Part shown: in pieces, positions 26,556 to 35,630 of the stretch
Layout: each line of letters starts with the position of its first letter
Numbering within the stretch: the stretch's first letter is position 1
Source: Mycobacterium gastri
GTDB taxonomy: Bacteria > Actinomycetota > Actinomycetes > Mycobacteriales > Mycobacteriaceae
NCBI RefSeq assembly: GCF_002102175.1
Contig: NZ_LQOX01000006.1
Coordinates: 62,001 to 126,000 of the forward strand
Reading direction: 5' to 3'
DNA length: 64,000 bases
The notes under the pieces: model-generated
The model's database searches: none
The model's input: the letters and a program-made list of their open reading frames with translations, nothing else
Told to the model about the DNA's origin: nothing
Program-made: the position numbers and the translations under genes

Positions 26556-27329
26556 ATGTCGAAAACGGTGGTCATCGGCGCCTCGAGCGGCTTGGGGCGC
26601 TGCATCGGCGTCGGACTTGCGCAGCGCGGCGACGACGTCGCGCTGCTCGCGCGGCGGCTCGAGCGAACCCAGGTCGCGGCCACCGAGGCCGGGCCCGGTG
26701 CCATCGCCCTGGAATGCGACGTCACCGAGGAGTCGTCGTGCCGATCGGCCATCGCCGCGGCCGCCGAGGCGCTCGGCGGAATCGACAACCTCGTCTACGC
26801 CCCGGCGATCAGCCCATTGGTCCGCCTGGTCGATACCGATGCCGACACCTGGCGGCGAGTCTTCGACACCAACGTCATCGGCGCGGCCGTGGCGACCGCG
26901 GCAGCGGTGCCACACTTGGCCGCCGTGTCGGGCAAGGCGGTCTACCTGTCATCCGACACGGGTGGTTACACACCGCCGTGGCCCGGCCTCGGCGCGTACG
27001 GGGTCAGCAAGGCGGCCCTCGAACGGCTGGTCGAGGCGTGGCGAGCCGAACATCCGGATATCGGGTTTACCTGCCTGATCGTCGGCGAGTGCGCGGGCGG
27101 CGACGGCGATGCGCGGACCGGAATGAACATCGGCTGGGACAGCGATCTTGCCAGGAAGGCCTATCCACTGTGGCTGTCCGCAGGCGCCATGCCCGGCAAG
27201 TTGATGCCGGTCGCGGACCTGGTCAATGTGGTGCACACCATCCTGGCCACCGACGCCGCAACGTCGATGCCGATCGTGGTCGCCAGGGGCGCATCGGCTG
27301 CCGGCGGACCGGTTCTCGACGGCGGTTGA
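26556..27329 (+). CDS. Short-chain dehydrogenase/reductase
   Basis: 257-residue SDR. The NAD(P)-binding glycine motif GASSGLG lies near residue 8, the Arg-rich end of strand 2 (LLARRLERTQ) suggests NADP preference, and the active site is Ser in YLSSDTGG with YGVSK as the YxxxK pair. The usual NNAG motif is replaced by VYAPAIS, a divergent form. RBS GTAGGAGG lies about 7 nt before the ATG. It follows glgX by 138 bp and may have its own promoter. Substrate unknown. Confidence 0.85.
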   Translation: MSKTVVIGASSGLGRCIGVGLAQRGDDVALLARRLERTQVAATEAGPGAIALECDVTEESSCRSAIAAAAEALGGIDNLVYAPAISPLVRLVDTDADTWRRVFDTNVIGAAVATAAAVPHLAAVSGKAVYLSSDTGGYTPPWPGLGAYGVSKAALERLVEAWRAEHPDIGFTCLIVGECAGGDGDARTGMNIGWDSDLARKAYPLWLSAGAMPGKLMPVADLVNVVHTILATDAATSMPIVVARGASAAGGPVLDGG

Positions 27330-27392
27330 CCCGCCCTGACGCGGAAAGCGAGCGTTACGCTCGGCGAAAAATCGCTGCGGCGCAATCTGGCG

Positions 27393-28424
27393 TCACCCGG
27401 TTATCAGGCTCCAGAGCCCAGCTGACCCCGCTTCCAGTGCCGCATGGGTGACCTGCTCGTCCCAGTAGTGGACCGAACCGAACTCCGAGCGCCACGCCAG
27501 TGCCGCGCGGGTGTACTCGTGCAGGCGGTGTTCGCGCGTGGTCCCCATCGCGCCATGGACCTGGTGGGCATTGCGCACCACGACCGAACAAGCCTGACCC
27601 GCACACGAACGCGCAACGGCGACAAGGAAATCCAGGTTCGGCGCGGACCAGTCGCTGCGAACCGCCGCGGTGAGCGCGGCCTCGGTCGCGGCCCGGGCCA
27701 GGGCGGCCTCGGCGGCGATGTCGGCGATCAGGTGCTGGATCACCTGGAATTTCGACAGCGGCCGGCCGAATTGGAACCGTGATGTCGCATGCTCGATGGA
27801 CAGCCGCACAATCCGGTCCAGTGCCGCACATACCTGGATGGCGCGCACCAGCGCGGACTTCAACATTAGCGTCGCCACCACTTGCCCGGCGACGGGAAGC
27901 CCGCACAGCACGCCGGTATCCGCCGATACCGTGTCGCGCGGTTCACCGATCAGGTTGGTGCCAGAGGTGATAATGAGCGATTCAGCCGCCACGTCGGCCA
28001 GCTGGTATTCGGGGCCGGTGTGCCAGACCACCACGATCCGGTCGGCGCTGCTGGCCCAGGGTACGTCGTCGGCCACGCCCCGGTCGTCGAGCAGACACAC
28101 CGTTCGCACGGTGCTGTCGGCGGGCATCTGGTTGGCCTGCAGCAGCCAGCACGCCAACAAATCGTGTTCGGCCAACGGAATTCGCACCGCATGGCGAACC
28201 GCCGCGGCAAGCAGCTCGGCCGCTTCGTACCAGCCGGCCCCGCTGCCGCCGGACTCTTCGGAACCGGTGAGCCGCACCAGGCCAAGATCGTCGAGGCGTC
28301 TCCACAGTGCCGCGTCACGCGTCACGCCCCCTGGATGGGATTCGCGGTAGTCGGCGAAGACGGCGTCCATCATCTCGGCCAGGGCGGGGTCGACGGCGCC
28401 GGTTGGGTCGACGGTGCCTGTCAT
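27393..28424 (-). CDS. Acyl-CoA dehydrogenase (short, FadE-like)
   Basis: 343-residue acyl-CoA dehydrogenase-fold protein, last gene of a three-gene operon. The C-terminal FAD/substrate region is recognisable (IEHATSRFQFGRPLSKFQVIQHLIADI, VVRNAHQVHGAMGTTREHRLHEYTR), while the N-terminal half is degenerate. A clear catalytic Glu is not evident and the protein is shorter than usual (about 380). Two unlike FadE proteins encoded together commonly form alpha2-beta2 heterotetramers in steroid-degrading actinobacteria, so it is likely the non-catalytic partner of the next gene. It overlaps that gene by ATGA. Confidence 0.83.
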   Translation of the reverse strand: MTGTVDPTGAVDPALAEMMDAVFADYRESHPGGVTRDAALWRRLDDLGLVRLTGSEESGGSGAGWYEAAELLAAAVRHAVRIPLAEHDLLACWLLQANQMPADSTVRTVCLLDDRGVADDVPWASSADRIVVVWHTGPEYQLADVAAESLIITSGTNLIGEPRDTVSADTGVLCGLPVAGQVVATLMLKSALVRAIQVCAALDRIVRLSIEHATSRFQFGRPLSKFQVIQHLIADIAAEAALARAATEAALTAAVRSDWSAPNLDFLVAVARSCAGQACSVVVRNAHQVHGAMGTTREHRLHEYTRAALAWRSEFGSVHYWDEQVTHAALEAGSAGLWSLITG

Positions 28425-29560
28425 CGCAGCCCCAGCCCCCGCGCGATGACACCCCGCAACACCTCGTTGGTTCCGCCGCGCAGCGTGAATCCCGGACGCT
28501 GGTCGATCGCATGCGACACCAGATCGGCGTAGTGCGAATCACCGCCTGCGTGCCGGTCGGCGAAGTCGGCGATGTCACCTTCGGTGGTGGTACCGAGCAC
28601 CTTGACCACCGCCGCGGGGATGTCGGCTTGATCATGGCGCTGCAACGCTCCGGCCACGGCGGCCGACATCTGGTGCAGACCGGCAGTCCGCGCCACCAGC
28701 CGCCCCAGCTCGGCATCGTGGGAAATACCTTGCGTGGCCATGCATTCGGTGGTCGACGCCAGCAATACGAAGGTCGACAGGAAGCGTTCGGGCCCGCTGC
28801 GCTCGAAGCTCAGTTCGGACGTCACCTGCTGCCAACCGTTGCCGATTTCGCCGAACACCATCTCGTCGGGCACGAACGCTTCGTCGAGGATGACCTCGTT
28901 GAAGTGGTGGTCGCCGTTCATCGAGATGATCGGACGGATCTCCACGCCGGTCCCGCGCAGGTCGACGATGAACTGACTGAGCCCGGCATGCCGGTCGGCT
29001 CGATCCACTGGTGCGGTGCGGGCGAGCACGATGAATGCATGTGCGCGGTGGGCGCCCGACGTCCAGACCTTGGTGCCCGACAGCGACCACCCGTCCACGA
29101 CACGGTCGGCCCGGGTGCGCACACTGGCCAAATCGGAGCCGGAGTCCGGTTCGCTCATGCCGATGCCGAAAAAGCACTCGCCACGCACAATCCGGGGCAG
29201 GAAATGGGATTTCTGCGATTCGGTGCCGTATTTGAGCAGCGACGGCACGATCTGGCGGTCCGCGATCCAGTGCGCGGCGACGGGAGCACCGGCTGCCAGC
29301 AGTTCTTCGGTGACGACGAACCGCTCCACAAACGAGCGTCCGTGGCCGCCGTATTCCACGGGCACGGTCATGCCCAGCCAGCCGCGTGCTGCCAGCGCGG
29401 CGGTGAACTCCTCGTCCCACTGCGTCAGCCAGGCATCGACGGACGGGGTGAACGCACCGGCGGCCTGTTGCTCGGCGAGAAACGCGCGGACCTCGGCGCG
29501 CAACGCGTCGGTCACCGATGGGTCGACGACGGCGGGCGGCACCAACCTGGGCGCTGCCAT
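28421..29560 (-). CDS. Acyl-CoA dehydrogenase (FadE-like)
   Basis: 379-residue acyl-CoA dehydrogenase, middle gene of the operon. FAD-binding segments are GIGMSEPDSGSDLASVRTRADRV and GTKVWTSGAHRA; the C-terminus carries FTLRGGTNEVLRGVIARGLGL, the conserved GGTxE(I/V)xR region. It oxidises an acyl-CoA to the 2,3-enoyl-CoA, which the enoyl-CoA hydratase encoded upstream could use. The start is the ATG at 29560; the open frame continues far upstream but overlaps the hydratase. It has 4-nt overlaps with both neighbours. Confidence 0.9.
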   Translation of the reverse strand: MAAPRLVPPAVVDPSVTDALRAEVRAFLAEQQAAGAFTPSVDAWLTQWDEEFTAALAARGWLGMTVPVEYGGHGRSFVERFVVTEELLAAGAPVAAHWIADRQIVPSLLKYGTESQKSHFLPRIVRGECFFGIGMSEPDSGSDLASVRTRADRVVDGWSLSGTKVWTSGAHRAHAFIVLARTAPVDRADRHAGLSQFIVDLRGTGVEIRPIISMNGDHHFNEVILDEAFVPDEMVFGEIGNGWQQVTSELSFERSGPERFLSTFVLLASTTECMATQGISHDAELGRLVARTAGLHQMSAAVAGALQRHDQADIPAAVVKVLGTTTEGDIADFADRHAGGDSHYADLVSHAIDQRPGFTLRGGTNEVLRGVIARGLGLR

Positions 29561-30336
29561 CAGCGCGTCTTCCACTTGGCGATGCGGTGCTGGTGCTCGG
29601 GGTCGCGATGGGCCAGCGGTTGCATGGCCGCGGCCAGCCCCAGCGTCGACTCCAGCGAACCGGTCCGCGACTCCTGCAGCAGACGCTTGGCCATCCGCAA
29701 TGCGTGGGCGGGATTCTTGCTGATGCGTTCGGCCAGCGCCTGTGCTTCGGTCAGCAGTTCGTCGTGCGGCACCACGCGGCTCACCATGCCCCACTGCAGG
29801 GCGGTCGCGGCGTCCACCCGGTCGCCGGTGAACGTCATCTCCGCGGCGCGTTCGTAGCCGACGATCCGCTGCAGAAACCAGGTGCCGCCGTCGCCGGGGA
29901 TCAGCCCGAGCTGGACGAAGCTTTCGGCGAACCAGGCACGCTCCGAGGCGACCCGGATGTCGCACATCATCGCCAGGTCGCAGCCGGCGCCGATGGCCGG
30001 CCCGTTGATCGCCCCGATCAACGGAACCTCGAGCCGGGTCAAAGCCCGCGGGATCCGCTGGATGCCGTCGATATAGGCGTGCCGCTGGTCGAGTGCGTCC
30101 AACCCGAACATCCCGTCCCGGTTGGCCATCTCCTTGACGTTGCCACCCGCGGAGAAGATTTTGCCCGTCCCGGTCAGAATGACCGCGCAGCTGCCGGTGT
30201 CGGCGTTGGCGTCGTCGACGGCGGCCTCGAATGCGGTGATGAAATCCTTGCCGGTGATCGCGTTCCCGACGTCGGGCAGATTGATCGTCCAGATCCGGAT
30301 CGGTCCGTTGGTGGCAATGTCCAAGACGGTGCTCAT
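29560..30336 (-). CDS. Enoyl-CoA hydratase/isomerase family protein
   Basis: 258-residue crotonase-fold protein, first gene of the operon. The oxyanion-hole region is FSAGGNVKEMA and AINGPAIGAGCDLAMMCD; LGLIPGDGGTWFLQRIVG follows, with an Asp where classic hydratases have the second catalytic Glu. The reaction is probably hydration or isomerisation of the enoyl-CoA made by the two dehydrogenases. The start is the ATG at 30336 (MSTVLDIATNGPIRIW); its stop overlaps the next start (ATGA). The set looks like part of a steroid or branched fatty-acid degradation pathway. Confidence 0.9.
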   Translation of the reverse strand: MSTVLDIATNGPIRIWTINLPDVGNAITGKDFITAFEAAVDDANADTGSCAVILTGTGKIFSAGGNVKEMANRDGMFGLDALDQRHAYIDGIQRIPRALTRLEVPLIGAINGPAIGAGCDLAMMCDIRVASERAWFAESFVQLGLIPGDGGTWFLQRIVGYERAAEMTFTGDRVDAATALQWGMVSRVVPHDELLTEAQALAERISKNPAHALRMAKRLLQESRTGSLESTLGLAAAMQPLAHRDPEHQHRIAKWKTR

Positions 30337-30448
30337 GACCGAAACTGTAGGGACTCGGTCTGGTGCGAACCTGCTCGCGGTGTCCGAATGGACCTGGCGG
30401 CTTTCGCCGATGCCACGTGATGCTGGCTTGCAGCGCGGAGGAGGAACC

Positions 30449-31261
30449 ATGCCCGACGTCGCGAAGTACGGCCCGTGGGCGGTGATCGCCGGAGGTTCGG
30501 AGGGCGTAGGAGCGGAGTTCGCTCAGCAGTTGGCCCGTGACGGGTTCAACCTGGTGCTGATCGCGCGCAAGCCGGGGCCGTTGGCCGACACCGCTGACAG
30601 GTGTCGGGAGCTCGGTGTGCAAGTGGGCACGATCGCCGTGGATCTTCTTGACCCCGAATCGATTTGGCGCATCAGCGCGGAAACGGCCGACCTGGAGGTT
30701 GGGCTGCTGATCTACAACGCCGGCGCCAACACCTGCCGGCAGAAGTTCCTCGACGCCGACCTCAGCGACGTCGGCCGAGTCGTCGACCTCAACGTGTCCC
30801 GAATGCTCGAACTGGTACACCACTTCGGGGCTCCGATGCGGGTTCGGCGTCGCGGCGGCATCTTGTTGGTCGGTTCGACCGCGGCCACGTACGGTTCGAT
30901 GCGGCAGTCGGTGTACACCGGCGTCAAGGCGTTCAGTCGGCTGTTCGCCGAGAGCCTGTGGCTGGAACTGCGCGACTACGGGGTTGATGTTCTCGAGCTG
31001 GTGCTGGGGGTGACCCGCACGCCGGCCATGCAGCGAGCCGGACTGAACTTCGACGTGCCGGGGATTTCGGTCGCCGAACCCGCCGACGCGGCGCGCGAGG
31101 GGTTGGCGAACTTGGCAAGCGGCCCGGTATTCATCGCCGGAGACAACGCCGCGGCGGTGCACCGCGGCAGTGGACCCGATCGTGCCGCGATAGTCCTCGG
31201 CGGGTACCGGCTGATGGAGAAACTCCTCGGTGCCTCGCGGCGCGATGTGCAGACAGGCTGA
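30449..31261 (+). CDS. Short-chain dehydrogenase/reductase
   Basis: 270-residue SDR, divergent from the acyl-CoA operon. The cofactor motif is GGSEGVG (a variant of GxxxGxG), strand 2 ends VLIARKPG, YNAGANT replaces NNAG, and the active site is GSTAATYG with YTGVK (YxxxK). A strong ribosome site (GGAGGAGGAA) precedes the ATG at 30449. The 112 bp between it and the hydratase gene must hold both promoters, so shared control with the acyl-CoA operon is plausible. Substrate not assignable. Confidence 0.87.
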   Translation: MPDVAKYGPWAVIAGGSEGVGAEFAQQLARDGFNLVLIARKPGPLADTADRCRELGVQVGTIAVDLLDPESIWRISAETADLEVGLLIYNAGANTCRQKFLDADLSDVGRVVDLNVSRMLELVHHFGAPMRVRRRGGILLVGSTAATYGSMRQSVYTGVKAFSRLFAESLWLELRDYGVDVLELVLGVTRTPAMQRAGLNFDVPGISVAEPADAAREGLANLASGPVFIAGDNAAAVHRGSGPDRAAIVLGGYRLMEKLLGASRRDVQTG

Positions 31262-31269
31262 CGTGATTG

Positions 31270-31782
31270 TCAGCTGCCCGGCCCGATGACGAAACAGCGG
31301 CCGGTGCTGGTGTCGAAAAATACCTCTGCGACCGCAGATTGGTTGATGGTCGCAAACTCGAAGCGGTGTACTTGTTGTCCCGCTTGGATATCGGCTTCCT
31401 GGGACTCGGTGGTGCCGTCTTTCTTGCGCACCACCGCGGTGACCTTGTCGGGTGTCGACATGTTTTGCGGCTCATGGAAATACCACACCTCGATGCCGGC
31501 CCCGGACGACGTCGCCTGCCAGCCGTCGGAATAGAAACACGCGGGATTGCCCTCGGCGTCCGGCGGCGGCGGTGGACAGATCGACAACCCCACGCACGGT
31601 GCGGTGGTGGTGGGAGTCGGCGCCGAGGTACCGGGTTGGGTGGTGCTCGCAGTGGTCGTGCTGACGGTCGTCGACGTCGAACTCGAGGCCGACGCGCGCG
31701 GCGGCGCCTGCTGCTGCGACGCGCATGCCGCGATCCCCGGCCAACTCAGCGCGAGAACGGCCAGCAACCCGATTGTCCGCAT
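31270..31782 (-). CDS. Putative lipoprotein, unknown function
   Basis: 170 residues. Signal peptide with lipobox (LSWPGIAAC) at about residues 10-20 followed by a long Ser/Thr-rich linker (about 25-62), then a folded part with three cysteines (APCVGLSICPPPPP, ACFYSD) and a C-terminal GRCFVIG. The layout, a lipid anchor plus low-complexity stalk plus small domain, indicates a surface lipoprotein in the cell envelope. It is convergent with the SDR gene. I do not recognise the domain. Confidence 0.72.
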   Translation of the reverse strand: MRTIGLLAVLALSWPGIAACASQQQAPPRASASSSTSTTVSTTTASTTQPGTSAPTPTTTAPCVGLSICPPPPPDAEGNPACFYSDGWQATSSGAGIEVWYFHEPQNMSTPDKVTAVVRKKDGTTESQEADIQAGQQVHRFEFATINQSAVAEVFFDTSTGRCFVIGPGS

Positions 31783-32050
31783 CGGACTCCTTCGGTGCTC
31801 GTCTCGCGGTGGGTATACGGCTAGACCTATCGGCGGGTGATTGTACGCACCACCGGGCTTGAGATCACGGATACGTCGACATCGGCCCGGCCAGGCCCGG
31901 TGCCGGTGGCCAAGGACCCGCCGCAGCCGGGCATTACGGCCCTAGCAGGGACAACGTCGAGCTGGTGAACTCGACTGCGGATTCGTTCAGCTGTGTCGCG
32001 CTCTGCTGCGGTGGACGTCGAAAGTATCGGTAAACGATAGGATTTTCGAG

Positions 32051-34432
32051 GTGGTTGGCGATACGGCAGCTGCGGGCGGCCGGTGGCTGTCGCGAGTTCG
32101 CCGACTGATCGAACCGGCCCTGGTGGTGTTGACCGTCGGTCTGTTGGCCGCCGGTGGGATTGCCTGGTTGCTCGGTCGGCGCGGCATAGCCGAGGGCTGC
32201 TGGGTCGCGGGTACGTTGCTGGCTGTCGTGCCGGCCGCCGTCTGGGTGTTGGCGGCGTTGCGCCGGGGCCGGATCGGTGTCGACGTCATCGCGGTGTTGT
32301 CGTTGATCGGCACCCTGCTGGTGGGCGAATATGTGGCCGGCGCATTGATCGCGGTGATGCTGGCAAGTGGTCGTGCCCTTGATGCGGCCGCCGAACGCCG
32401 CGCGTCGCGCGACCTGCGGTCGCTGCTCGAGCGGGCGCCGCGGTTTGCGCGGCGACGTGCCGGTACGCAGGTGAGCCTTGTTCCGTTGGCGGACGTGGTC
32501 GTCGACGACATTGTCGTCGTCGGCCCCGGCGAGGTGGTCCCCGTGGACGGGCGCGTCGTCGACGCGGTGGCCGTCCTGGACGAGTCCGCGCTGACCGGTG
32601 AGCCGCTGCAGGTGGAACGTGCGGTCGGCGAACCGGTCCGCAGCGGTGTGGTCAACGCCGGCAGCGCTTTTGAGCTGCGTGCTACCGCAACCGCCGACGA
32701 GAGCACTTATGCCGGCATTGTCCGGATGGCGCAGCAGGCGGGTGCGGAGACGGCGCCGATCGTGCGGTTGGCCGACCGCTACGCGGCATGGTTCCTGCCG
32801 CTGTCGCTGCTGCTGGCCGCGGCGGCCTGGCTGGCGAGCAGGTCGGCCGTCCGCGCCGTGGCGGTCCTGGTGGTGGCAACCCCATGTCCGCTGCTGCTGG
32901 CCGCGCCGGTGGCGATCGTCTCCGGCCTGTCCCGGGCCTCCCGGGCAGGGGTGGTGATCCGCAGTGGAGTTGCGTTGGAAAACCTCGGGCACGCAACGAC
33001 TTTGGTGATGGACAAGACCGGCACTCTGACGATGGGCCGTCCTGCTGTGCTCGACGTGGTGGCCGCCCCCGGCCGGGACGCCACCGAGACGCTGCGGCTG
33101 GCTGCCTCGGTGGACCAGCTTTCCCCGCACGTCCTGGCCGAGGCCATCGTCACCGAGGCGCTCAGCCGCGGCTTGCACCTGTCGCTACCGGCCGATGTCA
33201 TCGAAGAGCCGGGCCGCGGTGTCAGCGCCAACATCGACGGGCATCGCGTCACGGTCGGCAAGTTGGCCGCCGACACCCTGACCGGAACCTGGGTGCGAGC
33301 CGCGGTCAATCGGGCCCGGTTGGACAGCGCGGCGATCGCCTGGGTCTGCGTCGACGGTGGCCTGGCCGGGGCGGTGTTGCTGCGCGACCCATTGCGCCGG
33401 CACGCGCCGCGCACCGTGCGACGATTGCGCGAGGCCGGTCTTACCCGGCTGATCCTGCTCACCGGCGACCGGGCCGAACCGACGCGGGAGGTCGCCACCG
33501 TTTTGGGCCTGGACGAGGTCTACGCCGACCAGAGCCCGGCCGACAAATTCGCCGCGGTGCGCGCCGAATCCGAACGGGCGGTGACGGTGATGGTCGGTGA
33601 CGGCGTCAACGACGCCCCCGCGCTGGCGGCGGCCACGGTCGGGGTGGCGATGGGCGCCCGGGGAGCCACCGCATCTTCGGAGGCCGCCGACATGGTCTTG
33701 ACCACCGATCGGCTCGACCGGCTCGCCGATGCGATGGATATCGCGCGCTGGTCCCGGCGCATCGCCGTGCAGAGCGCGGTCGTCGGCATGGGCCTGTCGC
33801 TGCTGGCCATGGCGATTGCGGCGCTGGGCTGGCTGCCGCCGGCGGCCGGTGCATTGTTGCAAGAGGGTATCGATATCGCGGTGATCGGCAACGCGCTGCG
33901 GGCGTTGCGGGGTAACCCGGACACCGAGTTGCAATTGGCCGCCGGTACCGAGCAGCTGCTGCACCGCTTCGCTGACGAACACGACCAGCTGCGGGACACC
34001 ATCGGACTGCTGCGCACCGCCGCCAACCAGGTGGTCGCCAGACCCGATGCCGCGGCGCTGGCGTCGTTGACCGCGGCACACACCTTGCTGACCGAACGGA
34101 TCCTGCCGCACGAACAGGCGGAGGAGGCTCAGCTTTACCCGGCGCTGGCGCGCCCGCTGGGCAGCGGTGAAGCCACCGCCACCATGAGCCGCACCCATGC
34201 CGAAATCCAGCGGCTTTCCGATCGGATCGCGACCCATCTGGCGTTGGCGCAGTCGGCCGGGGCAATCCAGCACGACCAAGTCGATGACCTGCTGGCCTGC
34301 CTGTACGGCCTGTATGCGCTGTTGCGGCTGCACTTCGTGCAGGAAGAGGAAAGCTACTTCACCCTTGCCGAGGACGACGCCGCGACCGGCCCGCCACCGC
34401 GGCCCGCGGGCGCGCGAGCGCGCAAAACCTGA
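32051..34432 (+). CDS. P1B-type metal ATPase with C-terminal hemerythrin domain
   Basis: 793-residue P-type ATPase fused to a hemerythrin-like domain. Transport core: actuator loop DESALTGEP; metal site ATPCPLLLAAP (Thr277-Pro-Cys279) in the membrane; phosphorylation DKTGTLT (Asp320); hinge [10 protein letters not shown]. From about residue 637 the HHE domain carries the diiron ligand pattern: HRFADEHDQLRD, LPHEQAEEAQLYP, MSRTHAEIQ, LHFVQEEESYF. A TPC motif together with a hemerythrin tail is the hallmark of P1B-5 ATPases, linked to Ni or Fe efflux. No N-terminal heavy-metal domain is present. The GTG start at 32051 follows a CGAGG site. It lies 4 kb from the [NiFe] hydrogenase genes. Confidence 0.87.
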   Translation: MVGDTAAAGGRWLSRVRRLIEPALVVLTVGLLAAGGIAWLLGRRGIAEGCWVAGTLLAVVPAAVWVLAALRRGRIGVDVIAVLSLIGTLLVGEYVAGALIAVMLASGRALDAAAERRASRDLRSLLERAPRFARRRAGTQVSLVPLADVVVDDIVVVGPGEVVPVDGRVVDAVAVLDESALTGEPLQVERAVGEPVRSGVVNAGSAFELRATATADESTYAGIVRMAQQAGAETAPIVRLADRYAAWFLPLSLLLAAAAWLASRSAVRAVAVLVVATPCPLLLAAPVAIVSGLSRASRAGVVIRSGVALENLGHATTLVMDKTGTLTMGRPAVLDVVAAPGRDATETLRLAASVDQLSPHVLAEAIVTEALSRGLHLSLPADVIEEPGRGVSANIDGHRVTVGKLAADTLTGTWVRAAVNRARLDSAAIAWVCVDGGLAGAVLLRDPLRRHAPRTVRRLREAGLTRLILLTGDRAEPTREVATVLGLDEVYADQSPADKFAAVRAESERAVTVMVGDGVNDAPALAAATVGVAMGARGATASSEAADMVLTTDRLDRLADAMDIARWSRRIAVQSAVVGMGLSLLAMAIAALGWLPPAAGALLQEGIDIAVIGNALRALRGNPDTELQLAAGTEQLLHRFADEHDQLRDTIGLLRTAANQVVARPDAAALASLTAAHTLLTERILPHEQAEEAQLYPALARPLGSGEATATMSRTHAEIQRLSDRIATHLALAQSAGAIQHDQVDDLLACLYGLYALLRLHFVQEEESYFTLAEDDAATGPPPRPAGARARKT

Positions 34433-34481
34433 ATCACGGTTCGCCGGCGTGGCGTCGAAAGGACGTTCGCCGATTCGGCAA

Positions 34482-34517
34482 TGGCACAAAGTCCTTCGCT
34501 ACAAGGACGCCGTGCCC
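34482..34517. promoter_or_regulatory. Pair of DosR-box-like sites
   Basis: TGGCACAAAGTCCT (34482-34495; reverse complement AGGACTTTGTGCCA) and AGGACGCCGTGCCC (34504-34517) match 9 and 7 of 14 positions of the DosR core GGGACTWWAGTCCC. They lie 68-103 bp upstream of the nitroreductase ATG. Paired boxes are common at DosR promoters. Confidence 0.45.
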
Positions 34518-34584
34518 TCGTCCGGCCGATGTGATTGCGCAATCGTTGGTAGGACGACTCCGCCGATCGAAAGGAGCAACGACC

Positions 34585-35586
34585 ATGACCGCGTATTTCC
34601 CGGATGCCGGCACCGTCCGCACGGCCCTGACGCTGGCTTCTCGGGCGCCCTCTGTGCACAACACGCAGCCGTGGCGGTGGCGGGTAGGTGAGACTTCCCT
34701 GCATCTCTACTCCGACACGAGCCTGCAGTTGCCCAGTACCGACCCGGAGGGGCGCGACCTGATTCTGAGTTGCGGTGCGGCGCTGAACCACTGCGTCATC
34801 GCCCTGGCCGCGACGGGTTGGCAAGCCAAAGTATGTAGGCTGCCCAATCCGGCGGACCCGAGTCATCTTGCCTCGATCGAAGTGTCTCGTCAGAACGCCG
34901 ATCAGTTGGATATCATGCTGGCCGCGGCGATACCGCGGCGGCGAACCGACCGGCGACCCTACAGTTTCTGGCCGGTGCCGGTCAGCGACATCGCGTTGAT
35001 GGCTGCGCGAGCGGCCCGCAGCGGGGTGACGCTACACCAGGTCGACGCCATGGACAAGCTGAATGCGGTTGTGGCCAAATCGGTTTGGGATCACGCATCC
35101 GACAATGACTATCTCGCCGAGCTCACCGCGTGGAGCGGCCGGCACGCCTCGGCGGTCGGCGTTCCCGCCCGCAATACGCCCACACCGGATCCCACGGCGC
35201 CGCTACCCAGCCGGCGATTCGCCGCCCCGGCGCTGGCCATGCCGCCCGATGCTTCACCCGCCGACGACAATGCGGTGATGCTGGCCCTGGGAACGCGCAC
35301 CGACGACCGGCTGGCACAGCTACGCGCCGGTGAGGCAACCAGCGTCGTGCTGCTGACCGCGACGGCGATGGGACTGGCCAGTTGCCCGGTCACCGAACCG
35401 CTGGAAATCGCCGAAACACGTGCGGCGGTTCGTGCCGATGTCTTCGGCGATAGCCAGTATCCGCAGATGCTGCTGCGGGTCGGCTGGGCACCCATCAATG
35501 CCGATCCGTTGCCGGCGACGCCGCGACGTGACCTCTCGGAGATCGTCGAGTGGATTGCCGACGGCGAGGAATCCGTCAACGGATAG
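34585..35586 (+). CDS. Acg-family nitroreductase-like protein
   Basis: 333 residues, member of the Acg (Rv2032/Rv3127/Rv3131) family, nitroreductase-fold proteins of the DosR regulon. Family hallmarks: ASRAPSVHNTQPWRWRV at the N-terminus, DPEGRDLILSCGAALNH, RRRTDRRPYSFWPVP, and the C-terminal LLRVGWAP. The fold is duplicated and Acg proteins bind FMN but show little classical nitroreductase activity; flavin storage or sequestration has been proposed. An RBS (AAAGGAG) precedes the ATG at 34585. It is one of three copies in this window. Confidence 0.88.
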   Translation: MTAYFPDAGTVRTALTLASRAPSVHNTQPWRWRVGETSLHLYSDTSLQLPSTDPEGRDLILSCGAALNHCVIALAATGWQAKVCRLPNPADPSHLASIEVSRQNADQLDIMLAAAIPRRRTDRRPYSFWPVPVSDIALMAARAARSGVTLHQVDAMDKLNAVVAKSVWDHASDNDYLAELTAWSGRHASAVGVPARNTPTPDPTAPLPSRRFAAPALAMPPDASPADDNAVMLALGTRTDDRLAQLRAGEATSVVLLTATAMGLASCPVTEPLEIAETRAAVRADVFGDSQYPQMLLRVGWAPINADPLPATPRRDLSEIVEWIADGEESVNG

Positions 35587-35630
35587 GTGTCTGATAACCA
35601 AGGCCCGCCAGAAGTTTCAGGGAAGTTGCG

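Noticed and set aside
29560-31162. Upstream extension of the acyl-CoA dehydrogenase frame
   Set aside because: It overlaps the whole enoyl-CoA hydratase gene; the ATG at 29560 with ATGA overlap is the natural start.
31938-31952. GGCCCTAGCAGGGAC as a DosR box for the P1B ATPase
   Set aside because: The half sites are in the wrong relative orientation compared with GGGAC...GTCCC.
33185-34489. Open frame antisense to the P1B ATPase
   Set aside because: Shadow of a well-supported gene with all P-type motifs.
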